Part shown: piece by piece, positions 28,711 through 37,669 of the stretch
Layout: each line of letters opens with the position of its first letter
Position numbering within the stretch: the first letter of the stretch is position 1
Assembly (NCBI RefSeq): GCF_002242685.1
Contig: NZ_NBIM01000008.1
Location: 1 to 64,000, forward strand
Source: Oceanimonas doudoroffii
Lineage (GTDB): Bacteria; Pseudomonadota; Gammaproteobacteria; Enterobacterales; Aeromonadaceae
Reading direction: 5' to 3'
Length of the DNA stretch: 64,000 nt
Program-made: the position numbers and the translations under genes
Notes under the pieces: generated by a model
What the model was told of the DNA's origin: nothing
What the model saw: only the letters and a program-made list of their open reading frames with translations
Databases searched by the model: none

Positions 28711-29247
28711 TTATTCGGTCGGTGCACGTCGCCGGCGCCACCGCAGCAACGCCATGGTCAGCAGGGCGCCCATGGCGCCGGTCAGGGGCAGCAGCCAGCC
28801 CAGCTGCCGGTAAAGCCGCAGCCAGAGTTGGTGCTGCTCGGCGGTCAGCGCCGACTCCGACAGGCTCAGGTGCAAAAAGCCGGCGGTACGCTCCTCGTCG
28901 TACAGGGGCCTTACATAGGCCTGCCTGGGTACAACGTCGGGCGCGTCGGTGGCGGCCAGCAGGGTGCCGCCGCCGTCGTACAGGCGGGCCGACAGCACCA
29001 GCGGTGAGTGGCTGAGCTCGGTGACCAGCAGTTGCTGTGCCTCGCTGTCTTCGGTGCTCAGCGCCCGCAGTGCCTGAAACTCGGCGAAATCCGCCAGGGC
29101 GGAGGCCGAGGTGCGGTGCGGCAGCAGCTGCCAGCGCTGGCCCAGTTCGTTCAGCGCCAGCCATTGGCGACCGGCCAGCAGCAACAGCAGCAGTGCCAGC
29201 AGCCACAGCCAGGGCAACCGTTTAAAGAGTGATGGAGGGGTGCTCAT
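28711..29247 (-). CDS. ytjB: YtjB/Smp-family membrane protein
   Basis: A 178-residue protein with two membrane segments (about 9-25 and 148-167) around a periplasmic domain, matching the SMP/YtjB family in size and in position divergent from serB, as in E. coli. It resembles a truncated sensor (periplasmic domain plus helix and an RWRRRR tail). Function is unknown. The ATG at 29247 is preceded by a usable site; the 50 codons further upstream are not conserved and cover the intergenic palindrome. Confidence 0.82.
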   Translation of the reverse strand: MSTPPSLFKRLPWLWLLALLLLLLAGRQWLALNELGQRWQLLPHRTSASALADFAEFQALRALSTEDSEAQQLLVTELSHSPLVLSARLYDGGGTLLAATDAPDVVPRQAYVRPLYDEERTAGFLHLSLSESALTAEQHQLWLRLYRQLGWLLPLTGAMGALLTMALLRWRRRRAPTE

Positions 29248-29251
29248 GGCG

Positions 29252-29263
29252 GACAATATTGTC
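29252..29263. promoter_or_regulatory. Palindrome between ytjB and serB
   Basis: GACAATATTGTC is a perfect 12-bp palindrome 4 bp upstream of the ytjB ATG, in the 84-bp divergent gap. It may be an operator or chance. Confidence 0.3.
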
Positions 29264-29331
29264 TCTTGCCTGCTTAAAAAGCAATACGCTACCCTGAGCG
29301 CCGGTTTGTCGTAGTAATAAAGGGAACAAAA

Positions 29332-30315
29332 GTGGCACTGTTGCTCAATGAGCTGCCCGAGCGGGTAGTGGAATGGAAAGACGCACTGGCGCAGCAATCA
29401 TGCCTGTGGCGTGAGGGAGAATGGGAAGCCGGGCACCTGCCTGAAGTGAAGGGACGGCTGGTGTTGCTGGCGGAGCGCCTGAGCAAACAGGCCCTGGTGG
29501 CCAGCCTGCAGGTGCTGGATGAAGCCGGTATTCGTGTCGAGCTCAGCGCCGTGGCGGTCGTGGCCGGACGGGAGCTGGCCAGCCTGAGGCTGTCGGCCTG
29601 GTCGCCGGCGCTGAAGGCGGCACTACAGCAGGTGGCTACCGACTGGGATCTGGCCTGTGTGCCGTCACTACCCTCGGCCGACAAGCCCGGCCTGGTGTTG
29701 ATGGACATGGACTCCACCGCCATTCAGATCGAATGCATCGATGAGATCGCCGCCTTGGCCGGAGTGGGGGAAGAAGTGGCCGCGGTCACGCGGGCCGCCA
29801 TGGAAGGGGCGTTGCCGTTCTCCGAAAGCCTGCGGCGCCGAGTGGCCGCGCTGGCCGGGGCCGATGCCGGTATTATCGATGAGGTCATCGGCCGCATGCC
29901 ACTGATGCCGGGTCTGACCGAGCTGGTGGCCGGGCTCAAGGCCATGGGCTGGAAGGTGGCCATTGCCTCCGGTGGCTTTGTGCCCTTTGCCCGTCATCTG
30001 CAGCAACAGCTTGGGTTGGATGCGGTGTTTGCCAACACCCTGGAAATTCGCGACGGCAAACTCACCGGTGAGGTGTTGGGCGCCATCGTCGATGCCGATG
30101 CCAAGGCCAATATTCTGGTGGAGCTGGCCCACGAGCACGGCATTCCCATTGCGCAGACCGTGGCCATCGGCGACGGCGCCAATGATCTGAAAATGCTGGC
30201 CCAGGCCTGCCTGGGGGTGGCACTGCACGCCAAACCCCTGGTGCAGCAGCAGGCACCGGTGTGCCTGAACCGGCTCAGCCTGGAAGGGGTGCTGGGCCTG
30301 CTGCAGGCGCGTTAA
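29332..30315 (+). CDS. serB: Phosphoserine phosphatase
   Basis: SerB (327 residues; E. coli 322) makes serine from phosphoserine. HAD motifs: nucleophile MDMDSTAIQIECIDEIA, the Ser in IASGGFVPFA, and the last motif AIGDGANDLKM. The N-terminal part is the SerB regulatory domain. The start is GTG with an AAGGGA site. The 3' end overlaps the convergent PilZ gene by 41 bp. Confidence 0.96.
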   Translation: MALLLNELPERVVEWKDALAQQSCLWREGEWEAGHLPEVKGRLVLLAERLSKQALVASLQVLDEAGIRVELSAVAVVAGRELASLRLSAWSPALKAALQQVATDWDLACVPSLPSADKPGLVLMDMDSTAIQIECIDEIAALAGVGEEVAAVTRAAMEGALPFSESLRRRVAALAGADAGIIDEVIGRMPLMPGLTELVAGLKAMGWKVAIASGGFVPFARHLQQQLGLDAVFANTLEIRDGKLTGEVLGAIVDADAKANILVELAHEHGIPIAQTVAIGDGANDLKMLAQACLGVALHAKPLVQQQAPVCLNRLSLEGVLGLLQAR

Positions 30316-32524
30316 GGGATGAACGCGCCAGTCCGGTAATGTCGATGACCTGGCACAATAGCGACAGCTCCGCCAGGTTCTGCTCCAGTTGCTGGGTCTT
30401 GTAGAGCGAGGTTTCGGTCAGCCGTTGCCACTCCGGCATATAGAGATCGAGCTGGCGCAGTTGCAGGCGGTTGCTGATCAGCTGGCACACGGTCAGCTCC
30501 TTGTCGCTGGCAAGCAGACGCTCGCGGGTGGCCGCATCGGGATCAATCTGGCGCTGGCGAACACCGGCCGCATCCGAGCTCAGCCAGACTTCGGAGAGCA
30601 GGTGGCTTCTGCCACTGGGGCGTTGCAATATGGTGGCGACCGACTGCAACAGCGGCCGGGACAACAGCCGGCCCGGAGAGGCCTCGTCGTCGTCATTGCC
30701 GAGCCAGCCCATCAGCGCCGGCAGGTGGTCGGCGGCAAGGCTGCCCTGAACATAAAACCCGCCGTCATTGCGACCCAGAATAAAGGCCGGACCGGCCAGT
30801 TGCTGTACCGCCTGGCGGGTCAGCAGCCGTATCCAGGCGGGGTGTTGCATGGTCTCGGGGCGGGCGCGCAGCTTGTCCTGGTTCTGGGCCAGCAGGGCGG
30901 TGAAGAAGCGGCAGCCGGCGTGGTTTTTTCCCGCCGGCTCGGCCTGCAAATGCAGTACGTGGCCATCACCGCTCTGGTTGATCACCCGGTAGCGCAATCG
31001 TTTCAGTTTCCAGTCCCGGCCCAGTTTGCTGAGTTCGGGCAGGCTCAGTTGCACCTCTGTGAGCAACTCCAGCTCCAGTGCCTTTTCCAGCCTGACTTTC
31101 ATGCCCTGCACCGAAATATCTTCGGTTCCCCCCCTGATCAGGGCGTCGCCCAAGGTCAGCTCTACCGGGGTGTTGAACCGAAAGCGGGTTTCCTTGCGCA
31201 GCGCCGCCTGGCGCAGTGGCACCAGGTTGAGTGGCGCTGGGGTAGCGGGCAGCAGGTAGGGCTGCAGCAGCCGGGGCCGGGCCGGCAAACGCTGTTCCGG
31301 CTCGGGTGCAGGCAGGGGAGTCAGCCACAGCTGCCATTTCAGCATCTTCAGCTTCGTCTGGCCCATGACGTCGAGATCATCCAGCAGGGCGTCGCTCAGG
31401 CGAACCGGTGACAGGCTGAGGTGATAGAGCTGCAGGGTGCCGGCGCGCTGTCCTTCACTGATAAATTGCGCCAGTTGCCCATCCTGCTCCAGCCGGTCAT
31501 GCTCGGCGGCGAAACGGTAGCTGGCGGTCTTGCCCTGAACCCGGAATGCGTAAAGCAGCATGCTGGCCTGAGAGCGGCCGGCCATGGCGAGAATGCGCTC
31601 GGGCGCCAGCAGGCAGCCCAGCAGATCCCCTTGTTCCTTTTGTTGCCAGTATTCCAGCAGCGGTTTGCCGGCGCGGTTGCACAGGACCTGCTGCAGGCTA
31701 CCCCGAGCGTCAAAAAACAGCACCTGGCCCTGCCCACTTTCCAGCAGTGCCCGGCCCCAGCACTGGGACAGGGCGGTTTCAAAAAGGTCTTCTGCATCCT
31801 GGCCATAGCGGCCCTGATTCTGGTCGATAAACTGCTCCAGGGCCTGGTCCCAGGCCTTGTCGGGCTCAATGCGCTGCAGCCGCACCCGGCCCTTTTCATT
31901 TTTGCCCTGGCATACTCGCCGATAGTGTCTGGGCTCGGCCAGACAGGCCAGGGCGGGCTGGCGGGCCAACCCGGGAAAGGAGACCTCCACCTCTTCGGGC
32001 AGTTTTGCCGCGGATGCCAGGGTGGCCATCAGGCCATGCACCGAAATGTCGAGGCTGTTGGTCTGCAGCTCGCCATCTGCGAGGTGAAAACGCACCGGCG
32101 TCACAAACTGCAGGCGAGGCTCCTGGCGTCGAATGCCAAAGCCCAACCGGTGCCAGGGCGTGCTGTTGAGCATGGCGGGCTGCTGGCGCAGGGTTTCGAG
32201 CTCGGTCAGCAGGGCCTCGTAAAGGCCACGGGTGTAATCGCCGTTGTACTGCTCAAGCAGCTGGCCAAAGCGTTGCTCCAGCCGGGGCGGCAGCATGTGA
32301 TAGAGTCCCTGGTGCAACACCGGGCGGCATTGCTGGGGAAACAGCTGGCGCAAATCCAGCACCCGCAGGCAGGGGGCCTTGAGCCGGTTGATTTCGGCCA
32401 GCAGGCGGTAATGGGTGCGACTGTCGGTTTCCGGCAGCAGGCTGTTCAGCAGGGTTTCGGCGTCCTGCTGGTAACTGAGGGGAACGATGCGGTCAAGCAG
32501 GGCTTTATAGGGGCTGAAATCCAT
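30275..32524 (-). CDS. Tandem PilZ-domain protein (PlzC-like)
   Basis: A 749-residue cytoplasmic protein with two PilZ c-di-GMP-binding signatures: RQEPR (133-137) with DISVHG (159-164), and RKETR (443-447) with DISVQG (469-474). No membrane segments are seen. Vibrio cholerae PlzC (VC2344) has the same position between serB and radA. The open frame continues upstream opposite radA, but that part is shadow. The ATG at 32524 is chosen because it lies just before radA and opens the conserved MDFSPYKALL. It overlaps the serB end. Output is unknown. Confidence 0.85.
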   Translation of the reverse strand: MDFSPYKALLDRIVPLSYQQDAETLLNSLLPETDSRTHYRLLAEINRLKAPCLRVLDLRQLFPQQCRPVLHQGLYHMLPPRLEQRFGQLLEQYNGDYTRGLYEALLTELETLRQQPAMLNSTPWHRLGFGIRRQEPRLQFVTPVRFHLADGELQTNSLDISVHGLMATLASAAKLPEEVEVSFPGLARQPALACLAEPRHYRRVCQGKNEKGRVRLQRIEPDKAWDQALEQFIDQNQGRYGQDAEDLFETALSQCWGRALLESGQGQVLFFDARGSLQQVLCNRAGKPLLEYWQQKEQGDLLGCLLAPERILAMAGRSQASMLLYAFRVQGKTASYRFAAEHDRLEQDGQLAQFISEGQRAGTLQLYHLSLSPVRLSDALLDDLDVMGQTKLKMLKWQLWLTPLPAPEPEQRLPARPRLLQPYLLPATPAPLNLVPLRQAALRKETRFRFNTPVELTLGDALIRGGTEDISVQGMKVRLEKALELELLTEVQLSLPELSKLGRDWKLKRLRYRVINQSGDGHVLHLQAEPAGKNHAGCRFFTALLAQNQDKLRARPETMQHPAWIRLLTRQAVQQLAGPAFILGRNDGGFYVQGSLAADHLPALMGWLGNDDDEASPGRLLSRPLLQSVATILQRPSGRSHLLSEVWLSSDAAGVRQRQIDPDAATRERLLASDKELTVCQLISNRLQLRQLDLYMPEWQRLTETSLYKTQQLEQNLAELSLLCQVIDITGLARSSLNAPAAGPAPLPG

Positions 32525-32593
32525 TTTCGTGTGCTTGAGTGAGCGAAAATCTTGAGCCAGTATAACAGCTTGTGAATTAATGAGTGAGACAGC

Positions 32594-33961
32594 ATGGCCA
32601 AGTCCAAAACCGCCTTCGTCTGTGGCGAGTGCGGCGCCGAGTTTCCCCGCTGGCAGGGGCAATGTTCCGAGTGCAAGGAATGGAACACCATCAGTGAGAT
32701 TCGCCTGGCGCCAGCTTCCTCGTCCAGTCGCAATGCCCGATTTTCCGGTTATGCCGGCGCCATCGATAACAAGGTGCAGACCCTGAACGAAATCGCCATG
32801 ACCGAAATTCCGCGCATCGACAGCGGTTTTCGTGAACTCGATCGCGTGCTGGGCGGCGGCCTGGTACCGGGCTCTGCGATTCTGATCGGCGGTAATCCGG
32901 GCGCGGGTAAAAGTACCCTGTTGCTGCAGGTGATGTGTGGCCTGGCCGGGCGGATGAAAACCCTGTATGTGACCGGAGAGGAGTCGTTGCAGCAGGTGGC
33001 CATGCGCGCCCAGCGCCTGGGGTTGCCTCGGGATCAGCTGCGCATGCTGTCGGAAACCAATGTCGAGCAGATCTGCCACGTGGCCCGGGAAGAGCGGCCG
33101 GCGGTGATGGTGATCGATTCCATTCAGGTGATGCACGTGGCCGATGTGCAGTCGGCACCCGGCTCGGTGAGCCAGGTGCGGGAAGCTGCTGCCCAGCTGA
33201 CTCGGTTTGCCAAGCAGCAGGGGGTGGTGATCCTGATGGTGGGCCATGTGACCAAGGACGGCACCCTGGCCGGCCCCAAGGTGCTGGAGCACTGCATCGA
33301 CTGCTCGGTGCTGCTTGATGGCGCCGCCGACAGCCGTTTTCGTACCCTGCGCAGTCACAAGAACCGCTTTGGTGCGGTCAACGAGCTGGGGGTGTTCGCC
33401 ATGACCGAAACCGGCATGAAGGAGGTGAGCAATCCGTCTGCCATCTTCCTCAGCCGGGGCGAGGAGCAGATCACCGGCTCCGTGGTCATGGTGATCTGGG
33501 AAGGCACCCGGCCGTTGCTGGTGGAGCTGCAGGCGCTGGTGGATTATTCCCAGCTGGCCAATCCGCGTCGGGTGACCGTGGGTCTGGAGCACAACAGGCT
33601 GGCGCTGTTGCTGGCGGTGCTGCATCGCCATGGCGGGATGCAGATGGCGGATCAGGATGTGTTCGTCAACGTGGTAGGCGGAGTGCGGGTCGAAGACACC
33701 AGTGCCGATCTGGCGCTGCTGCTGGCACTGGTGTCGAGCTTTCGCGATAAGCCCCTGCCCAAGGAGCTGGTGGTGTTTGGCGAGGTGGGCCTGTCGGGAG
33801 AAATCCGGCCGGTGCCCTCGGGTCAGGAACGGCTGACGGAAGCGGCCAAGCACGGCTTTACCCGGGCGATAGTACCCTGGGCCAACCGGCCCAAGCAGCC
33901 TCCGGAAGGCATGGAAGTGATCGCGGTGAAAAAGCTGGAAGAGGCGCTGGAAGCGCTCTAG
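32594..33961 (+). CDS. radA: DNA repair protein RadA
   Basis: RadA/Sms (455 residues) is a RecA-like helicase that processes recombination intermediates. The N-terminal zinc finger CGECGAEFPRWQGQCSEC, Walker A GGNPGAGKST, the RadA-specific KNRFG and the C-terminal Lon-like domain are present. The 69-bp gap to the divergent PilZ gene holds both promoters. Confidence 0.97.
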   Translation: MAKSKTAFVCGECGAEFPRWQGQCSECKEWNTISEIRLAPASSSSRNARFSGYAGAIDNKVQTLNEIAMTEIPRIDSGFRELDRVLGGGLVPGSAILIGGNPGAGKSTLLLQVMCGLAGRMKTLYVTGEESLQQVAMRAQRLGLPRDQLRMLSETNVEQICHVAREERPAVMVIDSIQVMHVADVQSAPGSVSQVREAAAQLTRFAKQQGVVILMVGHVTKDGTLAGPKVLEHCIDCSVLLDGAADSRFRTLRSHKNRFGAVNELGVFAMTETGMKEVSNPSAIFLSRGEEQITGSVVMVIWEGTRPLLVELQALVDYSQLANPRRVTVGLEHNRLALLLAVLHRHGGMQMADQDVFVNVVGGVRVEDTSADLALLLALVSSFRDKPLPKELVVFGEVGLSGEIRPVPSGQERLTEAAKHGFTRAIVPWANRPKQPPEGMEVIAVKKLEEALEAL

Positions 33962-34320
33962 TCACCGGCCAGGTGCACAAACTGGCGTTGCAGCAGGTGC
34001 TCGTCACCCAGGTTGAGTTCCACCAGGCGACGCAGGTGGGTGGCGCTGGCCATGTCGAGGAGTTCGCACTCCAGCCCCAGTCCGGCCCCCCGATGATGGC
34101 GTTGCCGGCCGCGCATCACGATGCGCTGACCGGCGTCATCCAGCTGCAACTGCAGCTCCAGCCGCTCGTCGTCACGGCCCCGCCAGCCAGCGGGGCGAGT
34201 GAGCAGGGCGCCATGCAGGGACAGATCGCACACTTCTACCGGCCATTCCTGCCCGCCGGCGTCAATCAGTCGGGCCTGAGCGTTAAAGCGGACTCGGCTG
34301 AGGGCTCTGCGTTCGGCCAA
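33958..34320 (-). CDS. Single-domain PilZ protein
   Basis: A small PilZ protein with RALSR near the N-terminus and DLSLHG about 25 residues later, the c-di-GMP signature. I place the start at TTG 34320, five bases after AGGAGG and 10 bp past the rsd stop, giving 120 residues. The alternative ATG at 34401 lies inside rsd and lacks such a site. Its stop overlaps the radA stop by 2-3 bases (convergent). It follows rsd and probably shares its transcript. Confidence 0.85.
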   Translation of the reverse strand: MAERRALSRVRFNAQARLIDAGGQEWPVEVCDLSLHGALLTRPAGWRGRDDERLELQLQLDDAGQRIVMRGRQRHHRGAGLGLECELLDMASATHLRRLVELNLGDEHLLQRQFVHLAGD

Positions 34321-34330
34321 AATCGCCTCC

Positions 34331-34798
34331 TCAGGCAGGTTCGCCGGTGTCCAGGTGATCGGTGAGGCGAATGGCCGATACCAGCCGGTCTTCCAGCTCA
34401 AAGCGCTCTTCCAGCAACTCGCCCAGCCGGCTCAGATCCTGATCCAGTTCCAGCAGGGTATCGTCGTCGGCCTCGGTGTACTTGTCGTGAAAGTTGAGGG
34501 CGTCGTCGGTGTTGCGCTTGATACGCGGATAAATGCGTTCGGCCAGCACTCGGGCATTGCCCTTTGAAGCCTCATAGGCCGCCAGCACATGGTCATAGAC
34601 CTCGAAGTGTCCGGCCGATACGTAATCGACCAGCTGGCCGCAGAATTCGTGCAGCTCTTCCTGAGCCGGCAGGGTTTTCTGATGGGTGGAAAGGCGAATG
34701 TATTCCACGAGTAAACTCTGGCGGGCGTTGAGAAAGGCGTCCAGTGCCTTGTGGATGCCGCCGAGTCTGGCCTTGGTCTGTTCCAGTTTCCCGAGCAT
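34331..34798 (-). CDS. rsd: Regulator of sigma D (Rsd/AlgQ family)
   Basis: A 155-residue helical protein matching Rsd, the anti-sigma-70 factor: RQSLLVEYIRLS, the FCGQLVDYVSAGHFEVYDHVL block, and LEERFELEDRLV at the C-terminus. E. coli Rsd is 158 residues and also lies next to hemE. The ATG follows GGAGGG. In Pseudomonas the homologue AlgQ affects alginate and sigma-factor use; here the role is inferred. Confidence 0.92.
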   Translation of the reverse strand: MLGKLEQTKARLGGIHKALDAFLNARQSLLVEYIRLSTHQKTLPAQEELHEFCGQLVDYVSAGHFEVYDHVLAAYEASKGNARVLAERIYPRIKRNTDDALNFHDKYTEADDDTLLELDQDLSRLGELLEERFELEDRLVSAIRLTDHLDTGEPA

Positions 34799-34976
34799 GG
34801 TTCCCTCCGTGGGCTGCCTGATGGGCTCATTAACTATAACTAAAGAAAAGTCGCGTCCCGGTCAAGAGCCAGTGGCGATTAACTGACCATTCTGGCACCG
34901 TCCCCGGGTTTTTCGCGTTCCCGGGCTGTGGTGGTACAATGCGGCCAAATTTTGCCACCCGATGCGGAACGACGGA

Positions 34977-36044
34977 ATGAAACCACTCAAAAACGATACC
35001 TATCTACGCGCCCTGTTACGTCAGCCTACCGACTATACGCCGGTGTGGATGATGCGTCAGGCTGGCCGTTATCTGCCGGAATACAAGGCCACCCGGGCCC
35101 AGGCCGGTGACTTTATGTCGTTGTGCCGCAATGCCGAGCTGGCCTGTGAAGTCACCCTGCAGCCGCTGCGTCGTTTTCCGCTGGACGCGGCCATTCTGTT
35201 TTCCGACATTCTGACCATTCCCGATGCCATGGGACTGGGTCTGTACTTCGAAACCGGCGAGGGCCCGCGCTTTGAGCGTCCGGTCACCTGTGCCGCCGAT
35301 GTGGCGCGTATTGGCGTGCCCGATCCGGAAGGTGAGCTGGGCTATGTGATGAACGCGGTGCGCACCATTCGTCGCGAGCTGCAGGGGGAAGTGCCGCTTA
35401 TCGGCTTTTCCGGCAGCCCCTGGACCCTGGCCACCTACATGGTGGAAGGCGGCAGCTCCAAGGCCTTTACCAAAATAAAGAAAATGATGTATGCCGAGCC
35501 GCAGACCCTGCACCTGCTGCTCGACAAGCTGGCCGACAGCGTGATCAGCTACCTCAACGCCCAGGTGGCGGCGGGCGCCCAGTCGCTGATGATCTTTGAC
35601 ACCTGGGGCGGCGTGCTGACCCCGCGGGATTACAACGACTTCTCGCTGCAGTATATGGCCAAGATTGTGGACGGCCTGACCCGAGCAAGCGACGGTCGCC
35701 GAGTACCGGTAACCCTGTTCACCAAGAACGGCGGCCAGTGGCTGGAAGCCATCGCCGCCACCGGCTGCGATGCCGTGGGACTGGACTGGACCATCAATAT
35801 CGCCGACGCCAAACGCCGGGTGGGTGACAAGGTGGCGCTGCAGGGCAACATGGATCCGTCCATGCTCTATGCCTCGCCCGAGCGTATCGAGCAGGAAGTG
35901 GCCGGTATTCTGGAAGGCTTTGGCCATGGCCCCGGCCATGTGTTCAACCTGGGGCACGGTATTCATCTGGACGTGGAGCCTGAGCATGCCGGCGCCTTTA
36001 TCGAATCGGTGCACCGGCTGTCGCGGCCCTATCACGCGGAGTAA
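34977..36044 (+). CDS. hemE: Uroporphyrinogen decarboxylase
   Basis: HemE (355 residues; E. coli 354) decarboxylates uroporphyrinogen III to coproporphyrinogen [32 protein letters not shown] and the C-terminal FNLGHGI are conserved. ATG 34977 gives the family start MKPLKND; the upstream ATG five codons earlier is not needed. E. coli nudC, usually between rsd and hemE, is absent here. Confidence 0.97.
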   Translation: MKPLKNDTYLRALLRQPTDYTPVWMMRQAGRYLPEYKATRAQAGDFMSLCRNAELACEVTLQPLRRFPLDAAILFSDILTIPDAMGLGLYFETGEGPRFERPVTCAADVARIGVPDPEGELGYVMNAVRTIRRELQGEVPLIGFSGSPWTLATYMVEGGSSKAFTKIKKMMYAEPQTLHLLLDKLADSVISYLNAQVAAGAQSLMIFDTWGGVLTPRDYNDFSLQYMAKIVDGLTRASDGRRVPVTLFTKNGGQWLEAIAATGCDAVGLDWTINIADAKRRVGDKVALQGNMDPSMLYASPERIEQEVAGILEGFGHGPGHVFNLGHGIHLDVEPEHAGAFIESVHRLSRPYHAE

Positions 36045-36050
36045 GCATGC

Positions 36051-36070
36051 ATGCCGGGTCAGCCCGGCAT
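36051..36070 (+). repeat. Short hairpin after hemE
   Basis: ATGCCGGG/CCCGGCAT, a perfect 8-bp stem without a T tract, 6 bp past hemE. It may protect the 3' end of the mRNA. Confidence 0.5.
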
Positions 36071-36088
36071 TCATGAACACTCGCAAAC

Positions 36089-36118
36089 AAAAAAAGCGCC
36101 GAACGGCGCTTTTTTTTT
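36089..36118. terminator. Bidirectional terminator between hemE and mepM
   Basis: AGCGCC/GGCGCT stem flanked by A and T runs, located between the convergent hemE and mepM genes. Confidence 0.88.
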
Positions 36119-36131
36119 GAGATGGCGTATG

Positions 36132-37481
36132 TCAGCCGCCGGCCAGCTGTTGCTTGTATTGTTTCACCTTCACCAGGAACTGCTGGCGGGCCGTGCCGGT
36201 CAGGCCCTCGGCCATGGGCAGCTTGACCTGCATGGGGTCGACGGCGCGGTTGTTGACCAGAAACTCGTAATGCAGGTGCGGACCGGTGGAGCGGCCGGTG
36301 TTGCCCGACAGGGCAATACGATCGCCCCGGCGCACCTTGTCACCCGGCTTCACCAGAAATTTGCTCAGGTGCAGGTAGCGGGTGGTGTACTTGCGGCCGT
36401 GGCGAATCACCAGATAGTTGCCGGCCAGGCGGTGGCGTACCGCCTTGACTACTACGCCGTCACTGGGTGCCACCACGGCGGTGCCGGTGGGCACGGCAAA
36501 GTCGGTGCCCTTGTGGGGGCGAATGCGGCCGGTAACCGGGTGTTTGCGGTGCAGGTTGAAGTTGGAGCTGATGCGCGAGTGATGCTGCAGGGGAATGCGC
36601 AGGAAACCCCGTTCCATGCTGTTGCCCTCTGCATCATAGAAGTTGCCGTTTTCGTGGCGAAAGGCCTGATAGCTGCGGCCGGCGTTGACGATCTCTACCG
36701 CCTGCAGTTCGGCCTTGCCGGTGCTCTGGCCTTCCACGAATTCGCGTTTGACTACCACCTTGAAGGTATCGCCCTGGCGCAGGTCTCGGGCGAAGTTGAG
36801 CTGCCACTGAAACAGGTTGGCTACCTTCTGGATCTGGCCGGCGGACAGGCCGGCACTGCGGGCGCTGAGATAGAAGCTGCCGTTGATGGTGCCGTTGAGG
36901 CTGCGGCTTTCCCAGTGGCTTTCCTCGGTTTTCAGCCGGCTTTTATAACCGTCGCCGCTGCGACTGAAAATGCGGGTGTGCATGATGTCGCGCTGAATCT
37001 TGAACTCCTGCAGCAGGTTGTTCTCGTCGATCAGCAGATACAGGGTCTGGCCGGGCTTGAGGCCGTCGAGCACCCGGTTGTCATCGGCATCCAGCAGCTT
37101 GTACATGGTGGCCAGGGGCAGGCCCAGGCCGTTGAAAATGGTGCTCAGGGTGTCGCCGTTCTGGACCACGTATTCCTGCCATTCCGGCTCACTGGCGGCG
37201 ATCTCGTCCAGGGCGTCGACGGGTTCGGCGGCGCCGATATCGTCGTTGGGCAGGGAATAAAATTCGGTGCTGTCGACCTGCTCCTGCTGGTGCTGGGGCA
37301 CATGCAGACTGGCCGGAATGCTGATGCGTACGGGGCCGTCGATCAGTTCGCCCGGCGTGGGCATCAGGGTGGCGGTGGCAAGGGTCAGGCCGCTGAGCAG
37401 AACGATGCCATACAGGTGACGTCTGGGCAGGGGGACTGGCATCTCTTGCAGTCTGCTTTGTATCGGGCGGAGAAACTTCAT
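36132..37481 (-). CDS. mepM: Murein DD-endopeptidase MepM
   Basis: A 449-residue M23 peptidase that cleaves peptidoglycan crosslinks for wall growth. An N-terminal anchor (YGIVLLSGLTLATATLM), an OapA/LysM-like region (EYVVQNGDTLSTIF), and the catalytic domain (HKGTDFAVPTGT, then STGPHLHYEF) are visible. E. coli MepM is 440 residues and also lies beside znuA. Confidence 0.95.
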   Translation of the reverse strand: MKFLRPIQSRLQEMPVPLPRRHLYGIVLLSGLTLATATLMPTPGELIDGPVRISIPASLHVPQHQQEQVDSTEFYSLPNDDIGAAEPVDALDEIAASEPEWQEYVVQNGDTLSTIFNGLGLPLATMYKLLDADDNRVLDGLKPGQTLYLLIDENNLLQEFKIQRDIMHTRIFSRSGDGYKSRLKTEESHWESRSLNGTINGSFYLSARSAGLSAGQIQKVANLFQWQLNFARDLRQGDTFKVVVKREFVEGQSTGKAELQAVEIVNAGRSYQAFRHENGNFYDAEGNSMERGFLRIPLQHHSRISSNFNLHRKHPVTGRIRPHKGTDFAVPTGTAVVAPSDGVVVKAVRHRLAGNYLVIRHGRKYTTRYLHLSKFLVKPGDKVRRGDRIALSGNTGRSTGPHLHYEFLVNNRAVDPMQVKLPMAEGLTGTARQQFLVKVKQYKQQLAGG

Positions 37482-37585
37482 CCGGGTTACCTGTGCCTGT
37501 GGATTACTACTCGATGCATGCGAATGCCGTTTTATGGCTTGCTTTAATAACTATAAAAGATAAAACAGCTTTTTTTATTACAAAA

Positions 37586-37606
37586 TGGCCCGAAAATTTC
37601 GGGCCA
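37586..37606 (-). terminator. znuA terminator
   Basis: Perfect inverted repeat TGGCCCGAAA/TTTCGGGCCA; on the minus strand it is followed by ATTTTG. It lies between znuA and mepM. Confidence 0.65.
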
Positions 37607-37669
37607 CCAAGGTTAGTGCATCAATCAACACGAAAGTTCGGCATTATACAAAAATTTCTGGCTGTGTGT

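Noticed and set aside
30275..33853. A 1192-codon open frame on the minus strand
   Set aside because: The part opposite radA is shadow coding of a high-G+C gene; the real PilZ gene starts at 32524.
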